The notes under the pieces were generated by a model. The model was not told where the DNA came from. It saw only the letters and a program-made list of their open reading frames with translations, and did no database searches. Shown here one piece after another: positions 24,394 to 35,976 of a DNA stretch of 64,000 bases. Within the stretch, counting starts at the first letter, position 1; every line of letters begins with the position of its first letter. The DNA comes from Wurfbainia villosa. Taxonomy: Eukaryota > Streptophyta > Magnoliopsida > Zingiberales > Zingiberaceae. The stretch lies in assembly GCA_025175895.1 (NCBI GenBank), contig CM045990.1:744001-808000 (forward strand), written 5' to 3'. Position numbers and translations under genes: made by a program.

Positions 24394-25656
24394 TGTAGGG
24401 GATCCAACGTCGCTAGAGGGGGGGGGTTGAATAGCAATTTGTCGATTTCATTGATGGAATTCATCGTGCTTGTCTACATTCGTTAGTACACAACGGAAAA
24501 TACAAGTACAAATATAAATATAAATACAATGCACACAACACACCTTGACACACAAATTTTACGTGGTTCAGAACCCTAGTTCCTACTCCACGGCCAAGCC
24601 CTAGCGAGCTCTAGTGATGCACACCACCACTAAATCTTCTCCTTCTCGAAAACAATCCAAAGGATGAGAAAACTCTTACAATAGAGCTAACAACAATAAC
24701 AACCAAATACAAGATGTAAATGAAATGAAGAAACAAGAACACTTTACACAAATGCCTTTGCTTGATTTCTTGTTTTGGTTGTGTTGGAGAAGCCCTAGAA
24801 GGTTGGAATGCAACAACACTTTGCCCTCTTTTCCTTCAAGAACCAGAACCCAAAAATGTCCATAAGCCTTATTCTTATAAGCCCTTCGAAGCCTCAAAGA
24901 TACCCTGTCAAAGCTCACGATTCCGAACATTGCAGCACAACAGTCGCCTCGACTGATGCCCCAGTCGAGGCACCGCCTCGACTGATACCCCAATCGAGGC
25001 ACTTGTCAAGTCTGCCATATTTCTGATCGACTATTTTCATACCTGTGCTAGAACCATTCGAGGTTCCAGTCGAGTGAACCAGTCGAGGCGCCGCCTCAAC
25101 TTGGCACTGGTCAAGGTACTAATCGAGTGCACATTGCTTCTGTGCCTCCATCTGAACGGCCAGTCAAGGCGCAAGTCGAGTGGTCAAGTAGATGCGCCAC
25201 CTCAACTAGACTCTAGTAGAGGCGCTGGTCGAGTGCTTCCATAGCACTATCTCGACTTCCCAAATCTCACTGCCCAACTCCACCTCACCAGTCGAGGTGC
25301 CTCCTCAACTACATCGCAGTCGAGGAGCTGGTAGAGGTCACCTTTCTTCTATTTACCTACAAATGAAGCCCAGTCGACTGAACCGAGCTGACAGTCGACT
25401 GTTATACCTCAACACTGAGGTTTAACACCCCAAGTATGATCCCTTTATACTTGATACTCACCCTAAGCCTATACCTAAGCCTTCAACCCACTTCCATCAG
25501 CCTCACGCCTCCCGGATCCCTCGAGCCCGTGATTCTTCACCCTTGAGCTAGCCTTCAAGTACTTCCATCGACTATCATCATGCTTTAGGGTATACCTTTT
25601 CCAAGAGGCCTCGCCTTTGGGACTTCCCCTTTGGCAAGCTCGATCTCCCTGATCAG
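24394..25656 (-). repeat. Element D left (3') LTR, first part
   Basis: Starts TGTAGGGGATCCAACG and matches the right LTR at 62245 onward. It is interrupted at 25656 by element E (TSD ATCAG at 25652-25656 and 54248-54252) and continues at 54253. The first 80 bases hold the GCGCTAG-like, C/G-run tail that marks the end of copia LTRs in this window (reverse of CACCCCCCCTCTAGCG). The region 24940-25390 has many CCTCGACTG / CAGTCGAGG motifs. The ORFs inside are LTR sequence. Confidence 0.85.
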
Positions 25657-27026
25657 TGATGCATGTGATCGTGACCTCAAATCTCGTGACGAAGGCTGTC
25701 GAGGACTTGAAGCGCACGCTTGTGCTCAACACCTGCAAGTGCATGGATGCCGTCAAGTAATAAAAGATTATCAATCCCACAGGGACTGGGATTCGAATAT
25801 CGGTATATTTAGTGGTTGAAATTGTTCGGACATAAACTCTAAGAGGTTTTGACTTGTGAGGGTTGTCGGTGGACTATACTCTATACGGTGTCACACGGAG
25901 GAGGAAGGGAGCGTGCCGAGGTCTTCAAAAGTGATTCTAGGACTTCAGTTTCGCTTGTGTGTAACAAAACAATGCTATCAATTGATGTTGTCTAGACGTT
26001 TAGCTATAGTTTTGTGGAAGGGATATCATACACTCTCCCGATGAGCCACTGTATCTACTGAGAGCTATCTCCGCCTAAAAGGACAGGATAGACAGTACGA
26101 GGATGCCGAATCAATCCCTACGATGAACCGTGTCCGGTTCCATCGCATCCTTCTACCCACGGTTATAGGAGATCAGGTTTACCCCTAGGTTCCTTGTATA
26201 AAATCCCCAAAATCTTAGATATGAGGGTTGTCACCCCTCGTATCGCCTAAGCACAGTAGGTAGAAAACCAAACACGCATAGATATAGTAAAAACAACTAC
26301 CAATTGCCAAATTAAACTCAAAGACAGAATTTAACATGAACCAACATTGTAATGTGCACACAAACTACTCCCTAATCCTAAAATCGAAAGAACTACTCCA
26401 TGTATATGAAGGAGGAATCACAAAGCATGTACATATTCGAATACATCAGAATTAAAACGTAGGAACAAGGGATTACAATGCTTTCGTGGTCTTCTCTCCG
26501 GCGTTGAAGTGCAAGTCATGGACCTCCGGCGGCGTTCCTCCTCCCCATTGTGAGTTCCCAAAGCTTTTTAGGGCTTTGGTGTGCAGTCCTAGCCATCGTG
26601 CCTCTCCCTTAGGGCTTGGGCGAAGCCATCCTTATATAGACATCACCTCGAACCACTGTAAAATTCGGAAAAAGCCCTAGTCGCACAAATTTCATGGGCC
26701 ACCACACGGCCGTGTGTTTCCACATGGCCAGGCCGTGTGCGGCCCTAAGGTGGCTGATCTGGCCGATTGGACACGACCGTGTGTAGCCACACACCCTAGC
26801 CATGTGCCACTCTGTGTCTAGCTACAAAATGTCCGTCTGTTGCTTAGAAAGTGCACCTTTTTCTCCCGAAATGCTAACCTGCACCCAAAATTACAAAGAG
26901 CAGACCTCCGAACCAGAAAATAGGAAATGTGTGCAAAATAGAGTAACATATGCATGACACTAATATAAAATGTAATGAGATGTGAGCAAAAACTACTCCT
27001 AAACCCTATATGTTTTGCTCACATCA
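25657..27026 (-). repeat. Element E 3' LTR
   Basis: Starts TGATGCATGTGATCG and ends CTCACATCA. Homologous along its whole length to the LTRs of C and to the split partner 33655-34464/53688-54247. The minus-strand TATA box TCTATATAAGG is at 26630-26640, and the GGCCGTGTG dyads are at 26700-26815. The PPT (minus strand GTCTGGGGGAAG) follows at 27027-27038. Confidence 0.9.
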
Positions 27027-27986
27027 CTTCCCCCAGACTTAAATCTTTGCTTGTCCTCAAGCAAACCTCATTGCCATAAAATTTAAAAAGATGTCGTTCC
27101 ATACTTAGCATGTCAACTAAATTTATCAAGTGGTATTTACAATCAAAGAAAAATAAATATATTCTAGAAATTCACTAAGTTATCTCCTCGTGCTCGTGCT
27201 AAGTGAATCATTCTTAGGGGATGCCCGTTCCATGGTGAGTTAAGTCATCACCCCATAGCTTTCCTAAGGTTTTCGACTCTTAGGCACTTACCTACCCAAA
27301 GCGAGGGTTGTTCCCTAGATATAGCATAAAGTCTCAAAGGCGTGCTCGATATTGAGAGAAATTGATAGGTGTTTCCCCAATATCCTAACTCGGTCTCAAA
27401 GGGGCACCTAGTCATTTCCACCCACGACAACTATTTTTTTATCCCTCATACTCTTCTATCTCTCTCTTCTCTCTCTTTTTTTTGTTTTCTTTTTCATCCT
27501 TTTCTCTTTCTCTCTTCTCTTTTTTTTTATTCTAACTGGGATTTTGATATTTCCAAATGGGCTTACACAATCCGAGCATCTCCAGTAACTAAAATGCTAA
27601 ACCTAGAGTCACCTATGGATTCCAAAGTACTAGACTATTGAGATGAATCATAACTAAGTATGTACTAGATTATCCCTTTCAGAATGTTCGATATGTGTAA
27701 GTGTAAAAATAAAGCTAACCAGTGTAAGTCTAGAACATTCATTAGAGCGAATAAAATAAAATACCATGAGATAAATGAAGTTAAGCTACCTATGGGAACA
27801 ACTCATGTAAGCAACTTTTTATAAATACTACTGAGGCAGCTTTACAGATAACAAAAACTAAGTACCGAAAGAAACTCAACAACCCATGCATGAATAAATG
27901 AATGAAAATACCAGAAAAGAAACTACTGCTAGGAAACAAAACAAAATAAACTTTGGTGTCCCCCAGACTTAAATGAAAATATACCT
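27027..27986 (-). other. Element E 3' non-coding spacer
   Basis: Counterpart of 6837-7802 in element C. It holds the PPT at its left end and a T/C-rich low-complexity run at 27440-27530. No gene is visible. Confidence 0.75.
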
Positions 27987-29530
27987 CTAGTATAGTGGAT
28001 GAGGTAGAAAGTCTGGGAGCCTCGACATCTCTGGATCCTGGGAGAACCTGCCACTAGCCGTTGATGCCACATGTACATGTGGTCGATCTGGGAGCTAGTG
28101 GATGTAGCGGCTACTCGGTGCTCCTCCTCCCTGGCCCACTGTGCCTGCTAGGCATGCATGTGCTGTCGCATCTCCCTGCGATAGGCGGCCTCATCCTGGC
28201 GACGAGCAGCCTCATCCTGGAAGTATATGCGGGCCTCGTCGTAGAACTCCTTAGCCTGCTGGAAGTGCTCCCGGAAGCCCTGGAACTCTACCCGTATGTA
28301 GGCGCTCTGCTCCTCCCATCGCTGCCTCTACGTCTGCTGCTCATTGTATATGTCATTGAGGCACGATCAAAACTCTGAGAAATCATAGGCCAACGTACCT
28401 GCATCATGCTCAAAGGTGGAAAAATGTGGTGGTGCAAGTGTAGACTCATGTCGGCGTGGACTAGGTGGACTCCTATGCATGTGTGGACTGGAGGGAGAGT
28501 AATATAAAGGTGAAGAGATGGGCATCGATGTGAGTGGTCCCTCATGTAGAGGGGACTCCACTATCAGGTCCAAGCGCCAGTTGGCACGTGTAGTGATGGT
28601 GGTACAATTAGGGTCGGGGAGCCTAAGGGATATCAGATTTTTCCTTACAAAGCATAAGGAGTCTCCTTCTCTCACAATCATCTTCATGGCCATGCACACT
28701 CCTAGGTTGATCCTAGGGCTCCCCTCTATACTTTCTAATGCAGTGTAATCGTACCCCATCCTATGGCAAATGTGGGTAAGTAGGCCTCCCACATTAATCT
28801 CTCCTCGTGCTGCTTTGCCCATCTTCACTAAGTGTCTGATGAAGTGGGACCCTATATCGATGCTACTCCTTTCTTGTAGCATGTCTCAGAGGCAAAGCAA
28901 CTCGCTAGCTCTAACCACACTGTCACTCTCCCCATGACCAAATATAGTACTGGCCATGATTCGGTGGAGGTATCGGAAAATGGGGTTTTGGAGATGCGAT
29001 GCTTTGACCCTAGAAGGGTCATAAGCTTGCTCTCCCATCAACTCTATCCAAAATACCCGAGAGTTGAACCCAATAGGGATTCTTCTCTCTCCTCCACTCG
29101 GCAAGCCAAAGCATGAGTTCCATTGGTGAAGGGTCCACTCATGCTCAATGTTAAAAAGCCTAAAAGTTATCCTACCCTCCTCACTCTCTCTACTCGTTAA
29201 AATTTCCGCCTCTAAGGAACTCAAAAATTCTAGAACTATCCTAGGGTAGGTTGGGTGCCTTATTCCCATCATCTCTTCCCACCCCATTTTTGCAAATAGG
29301 GCTTGAACATCACCCAACAACCCTAAAGACTCTAGCAAATCTTCATCTAAGTACCTAGTAGCAGTGAGTTTACGAGTTGAAAGCATATTATATCTATCTC
29401 TATGTTCATTATTGCGAAAAAGAAGAGTGGGTAGGGCGTTAACCTTTTTCGTTGCTTGAGGGGCGTCGACTCTCCTTGTTAGTCGCTTAGAAGCACCGGA
29501 TCGAGGTGCTACCTGCTTGGTCCTCCTCAT
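27987..29530 (-). pseudogene. Athila-type ORF1 protein, nearly complete copy (element E)
   Basis: This is the better preserved ORF1. It opens at ATG 29530 with a basic N-terminus (MRRTKQ, then SKRLTRR), suggesting a nucleic-acid-binding or nuclear-targeting start. It continues through TATRYLDEDLLESLGLLGD, TYPRIVLEFLSSLEAEI and RITFRLFNIEHEWTLHQW, the family core. The first frame is 214 codons and ends at a TGA (28886-28888) where C has TGG. It then resumes in frame to a TGA at 28367 where C has CGA. The rest has a Ser/Pro/His-rich stretch (28430-28530) and a charged tail ending with TAG at 27987-27989. Function unknown. It takes the place of an envelope-like gene in such elements. Confidence 0.75.
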
Positions 29531-30011
29531 CCTTGCTTCTTTTGGCTTTCTTTGAGGTTAAAAGTCCTTCTAGATGGCGGGGAAGACGAAACCACATGGC
29601 TAGGGCAAGAGCACTCGAAGCACACGGTGCAAATGGGGTGAACACACATGGCTCACCCCTTTTAACCTTGCGCGACATGACCGTTTGAAAACACACGGCT
29701 AGGCCGTATGCGCCTCGGGTCGGTCGGGCACGATCGTGGGAAAACACACGGCCAGGCCGTGTGTTCCCATTTCTCTCCCCGTTTTGCGTTAGGGTTCGAA
29801 TTTTCTCATACATTTCGCTGTGTAGGTTAATATGGATTTTATTTTTGCCTAGCAAGGTTCTTTTCTAGTCCTAACTCTAAATGAGATGGAAATCAAAACT
29901 AAAATTAAATAAATGCATGCAATACAATCAAAGGGAAATCTAAAACTAAACTTGGGTTGCCTCTCAAGAAGCACTTTGTTTAAGGTCATTTAGCTCGACC
30001 TCACTCCACTA
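29531..30011 (-). other. Element E spacer between protease and ORF1
   Basis: Counterpart of 9329-9811 in C. Contains the ACACGGCCAGGCCGTGTG dyad and relatives (29640-29765). No open frame conserved with C. Confidence 0.6.
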
Positions 30012-30242
30012 TCAACTCGACTCTGGAGGTTCAGTGAACCTCCATTCATCCGTCTAGGGATCTTCATACACGACTTCCTTCTTAGCTCTCGCTGGAATCA
30101 CATACTTCCCCGACGCGGGTTCTTGACTTCCCATTCTAGCAGACTCAAATTCCATCTTATCCTCTCCCACTGTTAGGGTCAGCTTGTGATTCTTTACATC
30201 AATGACCATTCCTGCAGTCGCTAAAAATGGTCGCTCCAGGAT
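30012..30242 (-). pseudogene. Protease C-terminal piece of element E
   Basis: The end of the gag-protease gene of E, cut off by solo LTR F. It holds the RPFLATAGMVIDVKNHKLTL segment found in C just after the ILGRPF motif, and ends at the same TGA position as C (30012-30014). A TAG interrupts it after VVYEDP. AGGAT at 30238-30242 is the left TSD of F. Confidence 0.8.
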
Positions 30243-31312
30243 TGTTGGTGCAGTAGGCACCTAAGTCGAACCTGAGTTTTGATTATAGAAAATGATACAA
30301 AGTTAAGCTCATGTCATTATCTCACGAGCTGAATCGAGTGTGCAGAAAATTGCTATAGCTGGAGCTGAAGGCTAGCGACACCCGGAGGAAGCTGCGGTGG
30401 TCGAGCGACACTCGAGTGACTTCGGAGGAAGTAAAAGGAATCAAGTGGATGGCTGGAAGTAAAAGTGACATAGTAAGTATCGAGGTAAGCTCGAGTGAGT
30501 AAAGTGAAGTGAGGTCATGTCCTTTGTACGGGGACGTCCTTAGGCGACGATCCGACCCAAGACTTCCCATGGAAGGTCTATGTTGAGATCGGACGACAAG
30601 TGGACGTCGAATCCACTTATATTTTGAGCTAACTCTTTATTGTAGTCAAAAAATCCTGGCCATCAGTTCAACCGGCCAGTTCAACCGGTGGTCAAAAATC
30701 AGCCTCGAGGAGTCAAGCTTTATCACCATTTTTCAAGGAGTTTTGTGCCCAATTCCTATTGGTTGAAGACCCATTCAATGAGGGGCTTAAAGGCTATAAA
30801 AGGAGGGCTTCTCCTAGGGTTTTTCATCATCTCTAAGTGCTCACAAACCTCCACAACTCTGCGATTTTTCGATGACTCTACAATGAAGTGCTATCAACAA
30901 CCCTAGTTTACTTTCTACTCTTTTAGTTGTTGATATTCTTATTTTGTCGTCTCTTTAAATATTGCAATTCCTTTTATTAATCGAGGTTTTCTATCGTTGC
31001 ACTTTACATTAATAGAAGAGAGGGTTTGTCTCTCTATCTTTTCTTTCGAAGTTTTTTTTGTAATCGTCAAACTCCTACCTCTAACGAGGAGGAGTGTTTT
31101 TAGTGAATTGCCCTCCGTGCGTGATCAAGGATCACTAGGGTCTTGGAGTAGTAGCCGAAGGCTACGAACCAAGTAAAAAAACATTTGTCTCATTTATTTA
31201 TAGTTTATCTTTCCGCTGTAATTAACTGTCTACTTGAGTTTTAACGAACGAATTAGAAAAAAAAGGTTTATCGCTATTCACCCCCCCTCTAGCGATCCGC
31301 TTCGATCCAACA
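30243..31312 (+). mobile_element. Solo LTR F, Ty1/copia type
   Basis: Starts TGTTGGTGCAGTAGGC and ends CGATCCAACA, flanked by AGGAT (30238-30242 and 31313-31317). It resembles the LTRs of element I in its first 350 bases (GGCTAGCGACACCCGGAGGA, GTAAGTATCGAGGTAAGCTC) and at its CACCCCCCCTCTAGCGATCC tail. A plus-strand TATA box CTATAAAAGG is at 30794-30803. It has no internal region, so it is a solo LTR. It splits the protease gene of E. Confidence 0.92.
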
Positions 31313-31317
31313 AGGAT

Positions 31318-33363
31318 AACGGGTATCTTTGGATCCTCTTCCATCTCCATGACCACAAAGTCAGTTGGCAATGTGAAGTTTCCCACTTTAACAGGAACAT
31401 CTTCTAAAATCCCCAATGGGTAGCGGTATGTGTGGTCAGTTAGTTGTAGTGTCATAGTAGTGAATTTTAAATTTTCTAACCCTAGCTTTTTGCATAAGGT
31501 GTAGGGCATAAGACTCACACTTGCTCCCAAGTCACAGAAGGCTCTGCTAATCAATGTCGTCCCTATATAACATGGAATATAGAAGCTCCCCGGATCTTTC
31601 AGTTTATGCGTAGTCTCGTTTCGGAGATAAGTGCTTGATTCCTCTGTGAGGGCCACTATTTTCGATTTTGCGACCTTCCTTTGATGCACCATAATATCTT
31701 TCATGAATCTAGAAGATTGGGGCATTTGGTGCAGTGCTTCGAGTATCGGTACCTCTACTGAGATCGACTTCAGCATATCCAGAAATTTACCAAACTCAAC
31801 ATCTTTCTTTGCATTCGTCAAACGCTGTGGGAATGGTATAGTAAGGGGTGGTTGAGCCCTTGCGACAGGCTCCCGGTTTGTTTCTCCGGCTTTTTCCTTC
31901 TCGGTCTCCCCCAGAGGTTCTAGTGTTTCAAGTTCCAGGTCCCCCTTAGCGGCCGACCATCCTGGCATCTCTTTCAGAACCCTCCCGCTTATTAGCATTA
32001 CTGCCTTGCACTGCTCTACCGGATTGACCTATGCTTTTCTTGGTAGCTTCCCTAGTATCCTGGAGATCTGGTTTGTAATCTGAGCCACTTGAATCTCTAG
32101 CGACTTTTTCCTGATGGCAAGATCCCTTACAGATGACCCTAATCCTTCGATCATCGTATCTGTCTGCAAATGTCATCGTTGAAATTTAGTATTCGCCTCC
32201 CATTGCGTTCGAATGAAGTTCTCCAGCATATTCTCCAGACTGGTGTTGGAGTGCGGTGGCTGCCCATTTTCTCCCGGTTGTTGGAACCTCCCCAAGTTAT
32301 TCTTATAGGGAAAACTTTGGTGGTTCCTCCATCTCGGATGAAAAATGCTAGAGTATGAGTTATTGGGCCTTAGGTCGTAGTCCTCAATCACATCGCAATG
32401 CTCGATCTGCTCTTTCGAGGTTCCCTGCCCTCCATAGTGGTCCTCTCGATACGTCGTCGCTCCCTCTCAAAAGTCAATGGCCGCGCATGCAGATGAAGGA
32501 TTCAACAATTCGAACCGTCTGTTGAGCGCGTCCATCCTTGCTGCTAGATGGTCCATGAAGTTGACAGTGTATCGTCCCGCTGTAGGCGTAGGTTGACCAC
32601 GTTCGAAAGCCCATTGATGGTGGTTCTGGGCCACCTCTTCTATCAGCTCCTCTACTTCCTCTATGATCTTATTCATCAATGCTCCTCCTGTAGCAGAATC
32701 CAGGGACATCTTCATGGCATACGCGATCCCATTATAGAAGATGTGGATCACCATCCACCTCTCTAGTCCGTGGTGGGGGAATTGGTAGAGTAGCCCCTTG
32801 TAGCGATCCCAAGCTTTGAATAAGGACTCCCCCTCCTTCAGGAAGAAGCTCGTGATAAGATAGCACATGTGAGCAGTCTTGCTTGGTGGGAAGTATTTGT
32901 TCAGAAACTGCTGCTCACATTGCTCCCATGTAGTGATGCTCCCCCAAGGTAAGGAGTGAAGCCATGCCTTAGCCTTATCTCGCAGTGAGAACAGGAATAG
33001 GTTCAGGCGAATAGCATCAGTAGGGACTCTGTTCATTTTCATTGTCGAGTAGATTTCTAAAAATGCCTCAAGGTGTCAGTTCGGGTCTTCAGTCGCAGCT
33101 CCCCCGAATTGACTCTGCTGGACCATATGTATAAGTGTCGGTTTCAGCTCAAAGTTATTTGCCGAAATAGATGGTCCAACTATACTCGGCCTAAATCCTC
33201 TAGCGCTAGGAGCTGCATAGTCCCGCAGAGGTCGGCTACCTATGCTCACTTTGGATGCGGCTTGATCCTCCATCCTTCGTTGCTCTGCTCTCCGGCGATG
33301 AAAGGTTCGCTCAATTTCTAAGTTGATCGGAATCAGGCCTTCCGATACTAAGCGTCTAAGCAT
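31318..33363 (-). pseudogene. gag-protease of element E, main part
   Basis: The same polyprotein as in C (9812-11977), read from the ATG at 33363. Gag core: DKAKAWLHSLPWGSITTWEQ, FLNKYFPPSKT, GESLFKAWDRYKGLLYQ (32467-33042, the longest open stretch). The linker contains ARMDALNRRFELLN, which is missing in C. The protease has the DLGASVSLMP active site, and the frame is then cut by LTR F after PKIPVIL. A TGA at about 33076, where C has CTG (Leu), and a break between 32391 and 32467 interrupt the frame. It ends at the protease, without any polymerase domain. Confidence 0.85.
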
Positions 33364-33654
33364 ACGACGAACCAAGCCACAAAAAATTTGGAGTGCTACT
33401 TAATCCTAGGAGGTAGAAAATAAAACAATCTAGCTAATAAAATCTAAGATGCAAAAAGGAAATAAAAACAACTACTGCTAGAATGAAATTAAAAACTAAA
33501 TCTAAATATGGAAAGTTTAGAACTAAAGTAAATAAGGCAAACTAAAAAAAGAAAAATAAAGAAAGTAAATAAATCTAATCCTAATTCTGATCCAATTCTC
33601 CACTGTTCGATTCGATATCGAATCGATCAGTCCCCGACAACGGTGCCAAAAACT
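33364..33654 (-). promoter_or_regulatory. Element E leader with primer-binding site
   Basis: A-rich untranslated leader between gag and the 5' LTR. At 33632-33654 the minus strand reads TTTGGCACCGTTGTCGGGGA, the C-family PBS with two or three changes from TGGCGCCGTTGCCGGGGA. Confidence 0.75.
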
Positions 33655-34464
33655 TGATGCACGCGATAGCGACCTCAAATCTCGTGATGGAGGCCGTCGA
33701 GGACTCGAAGTGTGCACTCGTGCTCAACGCTTGCAAGTGCACGGATGTCGTCAAGTCATAAAAGATTATCGATCCCACAGGGACTAGGATTCGAAAATCG
33801 GTATGTTCAGTGGTTGAAATTGTTCGGACATAAACTCTAAGAGGTTTTGACTTGTGAGGGTTGTCGGTGGACTATACTCTATACGGTGTCACACGGAGGA
33901 GGAAGGGAGTGTGCCGAGGTCTTCAAAAGTGATTCTAGGACTTCGGTTTCACTTGTGTGCCATAAAACAATGCTGTCAATTGGCGTTGTCTAGACGTTTA
34001 GCTATGGTTTTGTGGAAGGGACATCATACACTCCCCCGATGAGCCACTGCATCTACCAGGAGCTATCTCCGCCTAAAAGGATGGGATAGACGGTACGAGG
34101 ATGTAGAATCAATCCCTACGATGAACCGTGTCTGGTTCCATCGCATCCTTCTACCCACGATTATAGGAGATCAAGTTTACCCCTAGGTTCCTTGTATAAA
34201 ATCCCCTAAATCTTAGATACGAGGGGTGTCACCCCTCGTATCGCCTAAGCACAGCATGTAGAAAACCAAACATGCATAGATATAGTAAAAACAACTGCCA
34301 AATGCCAAATTAAACTCAAAGACAGAATTTAACATGAACCAACATTGTAATGTGCACACAAGCTACTCCCTAATCCTAGAATCGAAAGAACTACTCCATG
34401 TATATGAAGGAAGAATCACAAAGCATGTACATGTTCGAATACATCAGAATCAAAACGTAGGAAC
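33655..34464 (-). repeat. Element E 5' LTR, first part
   Basis: Starts TGATGCACGCGATAGCG. Runs to 34464, where element G begins. GGAAC at 34460-34464 is the left TSD of G. The LTR resumes at 53688 after the right TSD copy (53683-53687). The joined length equals the partner LTR (1370 bp). Confidence 0.9.
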
Positions 34465-35904
34465 TGTTGGTGCAATCGGCCCAGGTCAAGATTGACTAGG
34501 ACTCGAGTTTGACTCGAGTGATGTTTTGATGTTTCGACAAAAACATATGACAATGTAATTGTCATTTGGTAAAGTCCAAGTCTTGAGTACTTGGCATGGA
34601 AAGTCCAAGTGGGACACTTGGCACATGAAAAGTCCAAGCATGGGTCTTGGCATGAAAAGTCCAACATGGGTTGGCAAGGGAAAAGTCCAAGCATGGGTCT
34701 TGGCATGAAAAGTCCAACATGGGTTGGCAAGGAAAAGTCCAAGCTTGAGTCTTGGCATTTGAGAAGTCCAAGGGTTTGATATTGGCGGCGTAAAGTCCAA
34801 GCGGGAGTCTTGGCAGCATAAGTCCAATGGTTGGCGGCGTAAAGTCCAAGCGGAGTCTTGGCGGCGTAAGTCCAAAGTGCCTTGGCGGTGTAGACACTGT
34901 TAGCATGACATAGCCGATGGAAGCACCTGAAGGCTAGCGCGATGGATGAACAATTCATGGATGACTTGGAGGGATCCGAGAGGCGTGAGGCTGATGGAGG
35001 TGGCTAGAAGGCTTAGGTCTAGGCTAAGGGTGGTCTAGCAAGTATGGGGGAACTATATTTGGGTTAAAACCTCATGTTTGAGGTGTGCCACGATCGTGCC
35101 ATGTGGCGACGATCGGATCGAGTCAACTAGGGTTTATTCGGGAAGTAGCCCGTGATCAGCCATCGATCGATCGGCGATGAATGACGATCGGCGATTATGT
35201 TATCGATCGATGCTCGATTTTCTACCACGATTGGAGTCTCACTTGGAGCTGAGATGGCGGTCGAGTGATGGCTCATCAGTCGACTAATGGTCATGATCAG
35301 TCGACTGATGTCCTAGCCATTGGATTTTTCTAGCGTGGATTACACCGTTGTCTCACAAGAATAGCGATCGTGATCGATCGATGGTCCCGATCGGTGATCG
35401 ATCGACCTTTCCGACAAAGGTTGAAGCTATATAAGGAGCTCGTGATGGAGGAAAAAACAGCGATTTTCTTGGGTGAAATTGAAGGGGGAAGTTGGTGCTT
35501 TCCAGTCCTTCAAAGCTAGTTCAAGGCAATCAAAGATCAAGCAATCCAAAGCTCTTGTAAAGTGTTTTTCCTTTACTTGCATTTGTATTTCATATTGTAT
35601 TTGCTTGTATCTAATTGATTATTATTGTAATCATTATTGTACGAGGTTTCTCCGCCTCCGGATTGTTCCGAGAAGGAGTGTTTATTAGTGGTTGCATGTG
35701 CATCACTAGAGCTCGTAGAGCTCGATCCGTGGAGTAGGAACCGTGCGGTTCCGAACCACGTTATATCGTTGTGTTAGCGTGTTGTGCATTTCGTTATCGT
35801 TATTACTTTTCAATTTCCGCTGCGCTAACGAAATTGTAGAAACAAATGCGAAAGAATTACATTGACGCTATTCACCCCCTCTAGCCGTTACAATATAACT
35901 AACA
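34465..35904 (+). repeat. Element G 5' LTR
   Basis: Starts TGTTGGTGCAATCGGCCC and ends ATATAACTAACA. Contains the AAGTCCAAG / TCTTGGC array at 34572-34880 and, at 35090-35410, the region homologous to LTR B's CAGTCGACTG cluster. There most decamers read as GATCGATCGA-like strings, with intact or near copies left only around 35277-35308. TATA box CTATATAAGG is at 35428-35437. The C-run tail CACCCCCTCTAGCCG is near the end. Confidence 0.9.
35428..35437 (+). promoter_or_regulatory. TATA box of LTR G
   Basis: CTATATAAGG on the plus strand, 477 bases before the LTR end. The partner LTR part has the same string at about 53204-53213, and LTR B has a TATA-like string at the matching place. This is the likely core promoter for the genomic transcript that includes gag. 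Confidence 0.6.
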
Positions 35905-35906
35905 AG

Positions 35907-35918
35907 TGGTATCAGAGC
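35907..35918 (+). promoter_or_regulatory. Primer-binding site of element G
   Basis: TGGTATCAGAGC, two bases after the LTR end, is a perfect match to the plant initiator-Met tRNA primer site. It confirms plus orientation and the LTR boundary at 35904. Confidence 0.9.
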
Positions 35919-35976
35919 CCGGGGCTCTTCTACGGACTAACCGCCGGGAGCTAAGACAAAAGGCTAGAGGGTGAAG

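Noticed and set aside
34416..34958. Overlapping minus-strand ORFs rich in Trp, Leu and Asp (also at 2959-3482 and 41712-42221)
   Set aside because: They are translations of the AAGTCCAAG / TCTTGGC array in the LTRs; all three frames give similar repeats, which shows a repeat and not a protein.
35907..35918. Possible tRNA gene because of the match to initiator-Met tRNA
   Set aside because: Only the 12-base 3' complement is present, directly next to an LTR; it is a primer-binding site. The same holds at 57663, 62228 and 16386.
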